DNA from: Cytophagales bacterium
GTDB taxonomy: Bacteria > Bacteroidota > Bacteroidia > Cytophagales > Cyclobacteriaceae
NCBI GenBank assembly: GCA_022360875.1
Contig: JAKSBZ010000172.1
Span: forward strand, 1-44,806
Reading direction: 5' to 3'
DNA: 44,806 bases
A model generated the notes under the pieces. It did not search any database. It was given only the letters and a program-made list of their open reading frames with translations, and was not told where the DNA came from. The translations under genes and the position numbers were made by a program. Of the stretch, positions 18,397-25,900 are shown piece by piece. Positions within the stretch are counted from its first letter, which is position 1. The number at the start of each line of letters is the position of its first letter.

Positions 18397-19398
18397 CTAT
18401 AGGGTTGTCAGGAAATGCATTGTGTCAATTCCGTCTGCGTAATCATCCAGCGAGGGCAATTGGGCTTGCCCGAAAGGAATAAATCCTTTGCCGGTCACGC
18501 ATTGGGTTTTTGAGCTGCATAGCTCCAGTTTTTTCTTCAGTTCACTTTCCGATTGGTAGTATTCGTAGTGAAGCACCGAAATCGGCGAGACCGTTTCTTC
18601 CGATTCTCTAAGCAGCAAGAATCCGGTGTCCAGATGTTCAACTCGGTTGACTAGGAAAATGGATTTGTTGTAGTCGTAATTGTTAACGTATTTATGGTGC
18701 TTGGCAACATATTCAAAAGATTGCAATGCATTCAGAAGTTTGGGAAATGAAAAGCCGGCAGGGACGAATAGTTTTGAAACATTTCGGCAGCCTAGCCCAA
18801 AATACTGAAAAATGTCTTTGCCAAGGTTTTGGAAGTCTTCTTCTGTTTCTGTCTCGCTCAGAACGGCCAGGCTAGTTCGATTGGCGCGGATGATGTTCGG
18901 TTTTTTTCCGAAGTAGTGGTGAAAATATCGGGCGGTGTTGTCGCTGCCTGTGGCAATGTAGGCGTCGGCTTCATTGAGGCGATCTGCAAACTGGATGGAT
19001 TCGGAAAAACGCGGCTCGATTTCGGTTAGCCATTGAGCGAGCGTTTTCATCAGGAAGCTGTCCTGCGAGCTTAGTTTAGCAAGCAGTTTGTGCCCGCTAA
19101 GCAAAACGCAAAGAAAATCGTGGAAGCCGACCATCGGGATGTTGCCCGCCATAACGACACCGATTTTTTTTGCTTGAATTGTGTATGCCAGTGCTGGATA
19201 TTTTTCGGCCCATTGATTGAGCAGTTGTTCATCGAGCATTTTTCGGATACCCTCGAAAGCTGCAGATACGCTTTCTTTGATAAACCAATTGTTTTGTCCT
19301 TTAGCCTTTTGGGCGAGTTCCTGTATCTGTTCGGTCGGAAGCGACTGGATTTTATGTCCCAAAGCCGCAAAGGCCTTGATTCTTTCTTGTAGATTCAT
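18397..19398 (-). CDS. Acyl-CoA reductase, LuxC family
   Basis: The product has 333 residues and matches the LuxC-type fatty acyl reductase family (PF05893), which reduces acyl-CoA or acyl-protein thioesters to aldehydes with NADPH. Visible landmarks are GVVMAGNIPMVGFHDFLCVLLSGH (about 80-103), AYIATGSDNTARYF, and the putative catalytic Cys204 in GLGCRNVSK. No luxAB or luxD-like genes are nearby, so it is not a bioluminescence locus. It is divergent from the ferredoxin gene at 19675, a pairing I recall as common in Bacteroidota. A redox link between the two is an inference. Confidence 0.88.
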   Translation of the reverse strand: MNLQERIKAFAALGHKIQSLPTEQIQELAQKAKGQNNWFIKESVSAAFEGIRKMLDEQLLNQWAEKYPALAYTIQAKKIGVVMAGNIPMVGFHDFLCVLLSGHKLLAKLSSQDSFLMKTLAQWLTEIEPRFSESIQFADRLNEADAYIATGSDNTARYFHHYFGKKPNIIRANRTSLAVLSETETEEDFQNLGKDIFQYFGLGCRNVSKLFVPAGFSFPKLLNALQSFEYVAKHHKYVNNYDYNKSIFLVNRVEHLDTGFLLLRESEETVSPISVLHYEYYQSESELKKKLELCSSKTQCVTGKGFIPFGQAQLPSLDDYADGIDTMHFLTTL

Positions 19399-19625
19399 GT
19401 TCGAGTTTATTTAACCCCGTTAAATAGTAGTCTTTCCAACGTACTATGTTGTCAACAATATTGATCGGCGTGCGTATCTTATGAGATGAAAGCCGTTACA
19501 GCTTGTTTGCGGAAAGTAATGTGCAAAAGTAAGAAGATTTGCCGTAGGGTGGTATTATTGCTTTCAGAATTGCTTTGATTGAATATAAATTGAAGGTGTT
19601 AGAATCGTTTTTGGGTATTTTTTAT

Positions 19626-19633
19626 TAATTTTG
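19626..19633 (+). promoter_or_regulatory. Possible -7 element (TAATTTTG) upstream of the ferredoxin gene
   Basis: TAATTTTG fits the Bacteroidota -7 consensus TAnnTTTG and lies about 40 bp before the ferredoxin start. I see no well-spaced TTG for the -33 element, so this is tentative. Confidence 0.4.
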
Positions 19634-19674
19634 CCGTTTGAAAACAAATACCACTTTCAAAATTAGATATATAA

Positions 19675-20028
<354 letters not shown>

Positions 20029-20048
20029 GCATATGGAGGAAGTTATAT

Positions 20049-20095
20049 AAAAAAGGCTGTCCCGAACTCCAATTTTTTTCGGAACAGCCTTTTTG
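20049..20095. terminator. Bidirectional terminator
   Basis: AAAAAGGCTGT at 20050-20060 pairs with ACAGCCTTTTT at 20084-20094. An inner CCGA/TCGG extends the stem after one mismatch. It is flanked by A and T tracts and lies between the convergent ferredoxin and DUF58 genes. Confidence 0.8.
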
Positions 20096-20096
20096 T

Positions 20097-21017
20097 TTAT
20101 TTCATTTTTGCTCGCTTAAGCAGGTAACTCGAAAGCACGTGTTGGTAGTCATCGTTAATATCGACTTCTACTAAGTCGATTTTCGCTTGTCCGCAGCGTA
20201 TTCTCAGTTGCTGAAGATAACTGCTCATTGCCTGTTGGTAATGTTTTTTGATTTGCGAGGGATTGAGTTTTATTTTTTCGCCTGATTCGATGTCAATAAA
20301 TTCGTGTGGGCGCTCGGTGAATTCAAAGGATTGTTCTGTTTTTTTGTCTGTAACGTGGAACAATAGAATCTCATGTTTATTGTGCTTCAGGTGTTGCAGT
20401 GAAGTCATCAGTTGATCGATTTGCTGCTCATTTTCCATCATATCGCTGAAAATAATTACAAGAGATCGTCTGTGTAGTTTGGTGGAAATCTCATGCAGCG
20501 TTTCGGCCATTGCGGTCTTTCTTTCAATTGTTTTATTTTCAAGCAACCCGTTTAGCTGCAATAAAACCTTATGGAGGTGCCCGGCAGTGGATTTGATGGG
20601 GGTTTGATTTTCGATCTGGTCTGAAAAGCAGGTCAGCCCGAAAGCATCGCGTTGTTTTTGAAGCAAAAATGCAAGTGCCGCGCAAAGAGTAGCGGCGGTT
20701 TGGAATTTGCTGACCCCTTTTTGAGGGTAGTGCATAGATGAAGAGGTGTCGAGCAAAATCATGCATCTGAGGTTTGTTTCCTCTTCGTATTTTTTTATAA
20801 AAAGCTTGTCGGTTCGCGCATAGATTTTCCAGTCGATGTGTCGGGTGCTTTCACCGGTGTTGTAGGATCTGTGTTCGGCAAATTCAACCGAAAAACCGTG
20901 GTATGGCGATTTGTGGAGGCCTGTGATGAATCCTTCCACCATTTGTTTGGCGAGCAGCTCGAGATTGCCCTCGGGTTTGAATTTTTGAAGATCTATTTTA
21001 TTTGAGTTCATAGGCAT
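20097..21017 (-). CDS. DUF58 family protein (von Willebrand A-like)
   Basis: The product has 306 residues and no membrane segment. The DUF58 core HIDWKIYARTDKLFIKKYEEE lies at about 60-80. A vWA-like fold follows, with the metal-site motif DTSSS at 90-94 (D-x-S-x-S). Such proteins usually work next to a MoxR AAA+ ATPase in complex assembly or envelope stress pathways. No moxR gene is seen in this window, so the partner must be encoded elsewhere or be absent. The start may be at 21017 or at the Met two codons later. Confidence 0.88.
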   Translation of the reverse strand: MPMNSNKIDLQKFKPEGNLELLAKQMVEGFITGLHKSPYHGFSVEFAEHRSYNTGESTRHIDWKIYARTDKLFIKKYEEETNLRCMILLDTSSSMHYPQKGVSKFQTAATLCAALAFLLQKQRDAFGLTCFSDQIENQTPIKSTAGHLHKVLLQLNGLLENKTIERKTAMAETLHEISTKLHRRSLVIIFSDMMENEQQIDQLMTSLQHLKHNKHEILLFHVTDKKTEQSFEFTERPHEFIDIESGEKIKLNPSQIKKHYQQAMSSYLQQLRIRCGQAKIDLVEVDINDDYQHVLSSYLLKRAKMK

Positions 21018-21298
21018 TTTTTTGAAAACATGAACAAATTAAACAAAATCTGGCTTTTCATTCCATTTGACAGTAAAACAAATTGATGCCCGTGTTAATG
21101 GTTGATTATCAGTTTCTAAAATCGGTTTTTGTAATTGTCGTGTAAGTTGGCTGGTAGAATGGTTTATATTTTTTTACAAAAATGTATAATTAACTTTCGA
21201 TGTTATTTGGAATAATGCTATAATTTATGCTATATTTAGATACAACATCCATTGAAATATTTGAAATCAAACGTAAGTAATATTAAATTATTAGGATT

Positions 21299-21637
21299 GT
21301 GGAAGAGCATAAAGAAATTGAAAAATCAGAGATTTATTCAAAAAGAGTAAGGGCAGGCAAGAGAACTTACTTTTTCGATGTAAAAGCAACAAGGTCGAAT
21401 GATTATTATTTGACGATTACTGAGAGCAAGCGTCGCTTCAAGGACGACGGGACGCATTTTTATGAAAAACATAAGATCTTTTTGTATAAAGAGGATTTTA
21501 GTAAATTCACAGGCGCATTAAGCAAGACGGTGGCTTATGTGAAGGACGAATTGATGCCTGACTTTGACTTTTCCCAATTTGAAAATGAGGACGATTATGT
21601 TAGCTCGGGGGTCGAGGATGAAATGAAATGGGATTAA
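21299..21637 (+). CDS. DUF3276, PUR-alpha-like nucleic-acid-binding protein
   Basis: The product has 112 residues and matches the bacterial PUR-repeat family (PF11680). The core AGKRTYFFDVKATRSNDYYLTITESKRRF at about 19-47 is nearly the family consensus. These proteins form dimers like half of eukaryotic PUR-alpha and bind single-stranded nucleic acid. The cellular role in Bacteroidota is not well established. The start is GTG at 21299. The acidic C-terminus is typical. A 281-bp AT-rich gap precedes it and a strong terminator follows. Confidence 0.88.
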   Translation: MEEHKEIEKSEIYSKRVRAGKRTYFFDVKATRSNDYYLTITESKRRFKDDGTHFYEKHKIFLYKEDFSKFTGALSKTVAYVKDELMPDFDFSQFENEDDYVSSGVEDEMKWD

Positions 21638-21655
21638 CAAGTAAAATTTGTTTTT

Positions 21656-21695
21656 AAAAAAGCCTTTGTGAATGGATTTACAAAGGCTTTTTTTA
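21656..21695 (+). terminator. Rho-independent terminator after the DUF3276 gene
   Basis: AGCCTTTGT at 21661-21669 pairs with ACAAAGGCT at 21680-21688. A long T run follows and A residues precede the stem. Confidence 0.85.
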
Positions 21696-21716
21696 TTTTA
21701 GGTTTAGAATTTTTCA

Positions 21717-22832
21717 GTGAGCAAAAAAGTGGTAGATATGCACAGAATTCGGTTTTTTATTTCGCTGTTTGTGGGGGTGAGTGTTGGGATGTTGGGTGTG
21801 TTGTATTTTACTAATATATTTATATATGTTGTAATTTCATTGGTTTTGTCTACCATGCTTCGCCCTTTGGCCAATAGCTTGAGCAGAGTGCAGTTGCTGG
21901 GTGTAAGGATGCCGAGGGTGGTGGCTATTGTACTTTCATTTGTTGTATTGTCGCTGCTGATCAGCGTTTTCGGTTTTTTATTCGTGCCGCTTATTAGCGA
22001 GCAAGTCAAAGTGCTTGCATCGGTTAATTATGAGCATTTGTTTCTGAAAATAACGAACCCTTTGGAGGAATTGGAGGGATTCCTTATAAATAATCATTTG
22101 ACTGCCCAGGAAAAAGGGTTTATTGTGGCGGATATGCAGGAGTCGCTTCGAGAGATCGTGAGGGGAGTGGATTTTCCGAGTCTTTTTAATGATATCTTGT
22201 CAATAACCGGAAACTTTTTCGTGGGCGGTTTGTCGGTTTTCTTTATTACATTTTTTCTGCTTCTCGAAAACGGATTGATTCGCAATATTTTTATTCGGTT
22301 GGTTCCTAACGCATACTTTGAGATGTACATTTCTGCTTTTTACAAAATCGAGAAATTGCTCACCAATTATTTATTGGGTCTAGTCTTGCAGATGCTGTCC
22401 GTTTTCTCGATAGTTTCCGTGGGGCTTTCGATGGTGGGTATCAAATACGCGCTGACTATTGGGGTTTTTGCCGCCTTTGCAAATCTGATTCCATACCTCG
22501 GCCCTGTGCTCGGGGCAACTTTTGGTGTTATCGTCGGGATTTCAATTGGGGTTAATCTGGTCGAGTTCAATGATTATTTGCTGTTGATGTTGAAAATATT
22601 GGGAGTGTTTGCTGTTGTGCAGATTACCGACAACTTTGTGCTGCAGCCTCTTATTTTCTCAAAAAGCGTTAAAGCTCACCCATTAGAGATTTTTATTATT
22701 ATCTTTGCGGGGGCCAATCTAGCGGGGATTCCCGGTATGATAGGCGCCATTCCGGTATACACAATATTGCGTGTTTCTTATCTGGAAATTAGCAGAGGAT
22801 ACCGGAAGTATTATATTTTCAAAAAAAATTAA
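21717..22832 (+). CDS. AI-2E family transporter
   Basis: The product has 371 residues (364 from the ATG at 21738) and about eight hydrophobic segments. The paired N-terminal helices, the soluble middle part, and the C-terminal segment FANLIPYLGPVLGATFGVIVG followed by VQITDNFVLQPLIFSKSVKAHPLEIF are hallmarks of the AI-2E/PerM (UPF0118) family. Members export AI-2 or act as ion antiporters, and the substrate cannot be read from sequence. The GTG start at 21717 lies right behind the DUF3276 terminator. The gene is 15 bp upstream of ychF and may be co-transcribed with it. Confidence 0.9.
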   Translation: MSKKVVDMHRIRFFISLFVGVSVGMLGVLYFTNIFIYVVISLVLSTMLRPLANSLSRVQLLGVRMPRVVAIVLSFVVLSLLISVFGFLFVPLISEQVKVLASVNYEHLFLKITNPLEELEGFLINNHLTAQEKGFIVADMQESLREIVRGVDFPSLFNDILSITGNFFVGGLSVFFITFFLLLENGLIRNIFIRLVPNAYFEMYISAFYKIEKLLTNYLLGLVLQMLSVFSIVSVGLSMVGIKYALTIGVFAAFANLIPYLGPVLGATFGVIVGISIGVNLVEFNDYLLLMLKILGVFAVVQITDNFVLQPLIFSKSVKAHPLEIFIIIFAGANLAGIPGMIGAIPVYTILRVSYLEISRGYRKYYIFKKN

Positions 22833-22847
22833 AATACAAGAAACGGT

Positions 22848-23945
22848 ATGGGATTACAGTGTGGGATAGTCGGTTTGCCAAATGTGGGTAAGTCTACGCT
22901 TTTCAATGCGCTTTCAAACAACAAGGCTGAAGCCGCTAACTTTCCTTTTTGTACAATAGAACCGAATGTGGGAGTGATAACTGTTCCCGATCCGCGATTG
23001 AAGGTGTTGGAAGAGTTGGTGAAGCCTGAGAGAGTGTTGCCAACTGTAATTGAGTTTGTTGATATTGCCGGTTTGGTGAAAGGTGCCAGCAAAGGAGAGG
23101 GGCTGGGCAACAAGTTCCTTGCGAATATTCGGGAGGTGGATGCGATTGTTCACGTTGTGCGCTGTTTTGACGATGAAAATGTAGTGCATGTGGATGGAGT
23201 GATCAATCCAGTGTCTGATAAAATGGTTATTGACACCGAACTTCAGCTGAAGGATTTAGAATCGGTTGATAAAAAAATTCTGAAGTATCAGAAGATCGCA
23301 AAAACCGGCGATTCATCGGCAAAGAAGACGATAGCAGTGCTGGAGCGTTATAAGGATGCCTTGGAGTCGGGTGAAAATGCACGCTCGGTTGCTTGCGAGC
23401 AAGAGGAATATGAGGAGATCGCTGACCTTCAGCTGCTGACTATTAAGCCGGTGATTTATTTGGCTAATGTGGACGAGGATACAATTCATGAAGATAATGA
23501 CCACGTAAAGAGCTTGAAGGATGCTGTTGCCTGTGAAGATGCGCAGGTGATTAAAGTTTGTGCAAATCTGGAAGCGCAGATTGCCGAAATCGAAGACGAA
23601 GAAGAGCGTCAGATGTTTTTGGGAGAGTATGGGCTTACTGAAAGCGGTTTGGACAAGCTGATCAGGGCTTCATACAAGCTGTTGAATCTGATAACTTATT
23701 TTACGGCAGGGGTGAAAGAAGTGCGGGCCTGGACTATACGAAAAGGATGGAAAGCTCCTCAGGCGGCGGGAGTGATTCATACCGACTTTGAACGAGGATT
23801 TATTCGTGCAGAAGTGATTACTTATGAAAACTATGTGACATATAAAACCGAGGTTGCTTGCAGGGAAGCCGGGAAAATGTCTGTAGAAGGCAAGGAGTAT
23901 GTGGTAGGAGACGGAGACGTCATGCATTTTCGTTTTAATGTTTGA
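22848..23945 (+). CDS. ychF: Redox-regulated ATPase/GTPase YchF (OLA1 family)
   Basis: YchF is an Obg-related P-loop NTPase that associates with ribosomes and prefers ATP. The product has 365 residues, the usual length. G1 is GLPNVGKST (about 9-17), TIEPNVG forms the switch I region, and G3 is [20 protein letters not shown]. The G4-like motif is NVDE rather than NKxD, which explains ATP preference in this family. The C-terminal TGS-like domain includes [33 protein letters not shown]. It ends at a strong terminator. Confidence 0.98.
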   Translation: MGLQCGIVGLPNVGKSTLFNALSNNKAEAANFPFCTIEPNVGVITVPDPRLKVLEELVKPERVLPTVIEFVDIAGLVKGASKGEGLGNKFLANIREVDAIVHVVRCFDDENVVHVDGVINPVSDKMVIDTELQLKDLESVDKKILKYQKIAKTGDSSAKKTIAVLERYKDALESGENARSVACEQEEYEEIADLQLLTIKPVIYLANVDEDTIHEDNDHVKSLKDAVACEDAQVIKVCANLEAQIAEIEDEEERQMFLGEYGLTESGLDKLIRASYKLLNLITYFTAGVKEVRAWTIRKGWKAPQAAGVIHTDFERGFIRAEVITYENYVTYKTEVACREAGKMSVEGKEYVVGDGDVMHFRFNV

Positions 23946-23987
23946 TGTTGGCTGGTTGATAAAATTATCCAAATTATATAATAGTTG

Positions 23988-24016
23988 CAGGCCTCGGTTT
24001 TCCGAGGCCTGTTTTT
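23988..24016 (+). terminator. Rho-independent terminator after ychF
   Basis: CAGGCCTCGG at 23988-23997 pairs perfectly with CCGAGGCCTG at 24002-24011 around a TTTT loop, followed by T residues. Confidence 0.9.
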
Positions 24017-24353
24017 GTATCGACTAATATGTTGCGCAATTTATTTAATCGAAGCCGGGCAGAATATGTTGTGTAGCTTAGTATTATGATAGGAAGGTGT
24101 GTGCAGGATAGTTATATTTTTATAGAAGCTTGCTTTGTAAATAATGGGCGGGAATTGGGTGAGCTTAGCAATCATTGCGATTCGTTATTGTTATTTTCTA
24201 TTACATGTTATCTTGTTTTATACTTATGAAGATATTTTGATTTTGTGTAATTGCATTTATGTGTTTTTTTTTGGTATATTCGCGCATAGTTATATTTTTT
24301 GGTTCTTACATTTTACTTTTTTGATTTCTGTTTGAGTTGTAATTGCTTGTTTT

Positions 24354-24382
24354 TTGTAAAAGGCAGGATGAAAATAATTCGG
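24354..24382 (+). promoter_or_regulatory. Possible promoter just ahead of the two-repeat unit
   Basis: TTG at 24354-24356, an 18-base spacer, and TAATTCGG at 24375-24382 are a partial match to the Bacteroidota pattern TTG-N-TAnnTTTG. A start site would fall near 24388, a few bases before the first repeat. Two of the four 3' consensus bases are off, so this is weak. Confidence 0.25.
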
Positions 24383-24392
24383 GTTTGCAGGG

Positions 24393-24482
24393 ACTGAAAG
24401 GGGTGAATAGCATAGCGGGAATATTATATTATGTTATACTGTGCATCTGACACAGAACTGAAAGGGGTGAATAGCATAGCGG
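24393..24482. CRISPR. Two-copy 26-bp repeat with one 38-bp spacer (CRISPR-like mini-array)
   Basis: Two identical 26-bp direct repeats lie at 24393-24418 and 24457-24482. They begin ACTGAAAGG and end CATAGCGG. If one mismatch is allowed, they extend by four bases (to 24422 and 24486), giving a 30-bp repeat and a 34-bp spacer, dimensions normal for CRISPR. Sequence flanking both copies is unrelated. The repeat has no strong internal palindrome, as in many Cas6-handled type I-B and III repeats. It contains a small tandem ATAGC duplication. A cas6 gene starts about 600 bp downstream. With only two copies this could be a decayed array, a minimal array or a repeat of another kind. Confidence 0.6.
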
Positions 24483-25079
24483 TAATGCGATAGGAATACT
24501 TCCTCTTCTGGAAGGAAAAATTGACTTTTATTGCTGATTTTCGGCTTTCTTAAAATTGATTCTATGGATTTTGCCAAATTGTGTTTACTTTTGGCCAATG
24601 CTGACAATTTGTTTTTTTGTGGGGTAGGAGTGTCATTTCATTTTGAGTTTTTGTGCAAGGCATTTATAAATATGGATTTAATTATTGAATCATAATAATT
24701 TAAATAGGCTTGCGTTCATACTTTTATGCAAAAAGAAAATTTGTTCCCAAATGATAAAATCGCTTACGTAAACGTTGTCTTGAGTGTAGGTAATGCAAAG
24801 AACAGAGTTGAGGAGGATCCAGATGTATTTTCAGAAATAAAAGAGGTAAGTATGCAGGAATAGAGAAGAGGTAAGCTTGAAAATTTGTGTACCGTTTGGC
24901 TATTTTGTGTTTTTTGCAAATAGTGAGGTGTTGGAAATTCATAAAAAATAGTAAGGGAATGATTCTTGTTATTTTTTTTGAATAAATAGCTGAGGAGAAG
25001 AAACAATTTTGAGAGTAGAGGTATATATAGATATTAACAATAGGTTTTTGTTATTTTTTTTAACTGAAAACATTAGAGG

Positions 25080-25874
25080 GTGAGAGTTAGAATTGTATTT
25101 ATTTTAAAGAATAAAGGGGCGAATGTTCCTTTTCACCACCAATACTTATTAGCTCAGCTAATTAAGGGGATTATCCTTAAAGGTGGAAAAAAAGAGTTTT
25201 TAGATTACGGTTTTTACAATTTTTCAGGTCTTAAGGGCCAGACGAAAATTAGTCGAAATGGATTACATTTCTTTTCCAGCCGTGTCACATTGGTATTTTC
25301 GTGTCCAAACAAAGAGTTTCTTGATTATTTTTTATCCGAGCTTTTCGATATGTCACAGCTTGAGATAGGGAATATGGTGCTTGTGCCTGAATCGGTGGAA
25401 CAAGAGCAGATTCCAGTGTTGAACGAAGAATCAAAGTACATTTGTATATCGCCATTGGTGCTTATTACACCTGATTTTAATGATTCGTCAGGCAAAAGAT
25501 TCATTTCTCCAGAAACAGATGAATTTTCAGACCTGCTCTATGAGTCAACTATGTCGAGATTGGCGCGGTATGGGCAGTACGGGCCAGAGCAAATGGACAG
25601 TTTTAGCAAGTTTCAGTTGGTTCCTGATATAAAATATCTTAACAAGATAAAGGAATCTCAGAAAAAATTTGCTCGAATTTATCCGGTTTATGATCAGGAT
25701 ATAAAGTTTGAAATCAGAGGCTATACTTTTCCTTTTACTCTTTTTGCGGCGAAGGAAGTTCAGGAATTCGTGTTCAGCTGCGGTTTGGGGGAGTTTACTC
25801 ACAAAGGATTCGGAATGCTTGATATTGCCAATAGCGATGCAAGCGCCAGGACGACAAAATATGAGTTTAGGTAA
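25080..25874 (+). CDS. cas6: Stand-alone CRISPR-associated endoribonuclease Cas6
   Basis: Cas6 cuts CRISPR precursor RNA within the repeat. The product has 264 residues from the GTG at 25080, which gives the typical N-terminus MRVRIVFIL. NVPFHHQYLLAQLIKGI at 15-31 resembles the start of P. furiosus Cas6 as I recall it (KVPYNHQYYLQGLIYNA). The C-terminal GLGEFTHKGFG at 235-245 is a perfect GhGxxxxxGhG glycine-rich loop, the best Cas6 signature. His46 of the P. furiosus triad has no clear counterpart. His19, His20 and His63 are candidates for catalysis. No cas1, cas2, cas3 or effector gene is in the window. The reading frame is intact and looks under selection, so it is not an obvious relic. 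Confidence 0.93.
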   Translation: MRVRIVFILKNKGANVPFHHQYLLAQLIKGIILKGGKKEFLDYGFYNFSGLKGQTKISRNGLHFFSSRVTLVFSCPNKEFLDYFLSELFDMSQLEIGNMVLVPESVEQEQIPVLNEESKYICISPLVLITPDFNDSSGKRFISPETDEFSDLLYESTMSRLARYGQYGPEQMDSFSKFQLVPDIKYLNKIKESQKKFARIYPVYDQDIKFEIRGYTFPFTLFAAKEVQEFVFSCGLGEFTHKGFGMLDIANSDASARTTKYEFR

Positions 25875-25900
25875 AGCGATTGCTTGAATTGCTAGGGGGA

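Larger units (their letters stand above)
24017..25079. other. AT-rich gene-free stretch upstream of cas6
   Basis: This stretch of about 1.06 kb has no reading frame that resembles a known protein. It is markedly AT-rich by eye compared with its neighbours. It contains the two-copy 26-bp repeat described separately, a small hairpin after the second copy (CTTCC at 24499-24503 with GGAAG at 24510-24514), and otherwise T- and A-rich sequence. It may hold a non-coding RNA, a leader for cas6, or the wreck of a lost CRISPR locus. Confidence 0.6.

Noticed and set aside
18397-19398. Bioluminescence (lux) locus
   Set aside because: LuxC-type acyl-CoA reductase is present but no luxA, luxB, luxD or luxE neighbour is seen; LuxC-like proteins are common in non-luminous bacteria.
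24144-24335. A 63-codon, highly hydrophobic open frame in the gene-free stretch upstream of cas6
   Set aside because: Its make-up (Phe, Ile, Tyr, Cys) is what any frame through T-rich DNA gives, and there is no recognisable family or start signal.
24837-24880. Short direct repeat GAGGTAAG upstream of cas6
   Set aside because: Only about ten bases, two copies and purine-rich; too weak to call an array or element.
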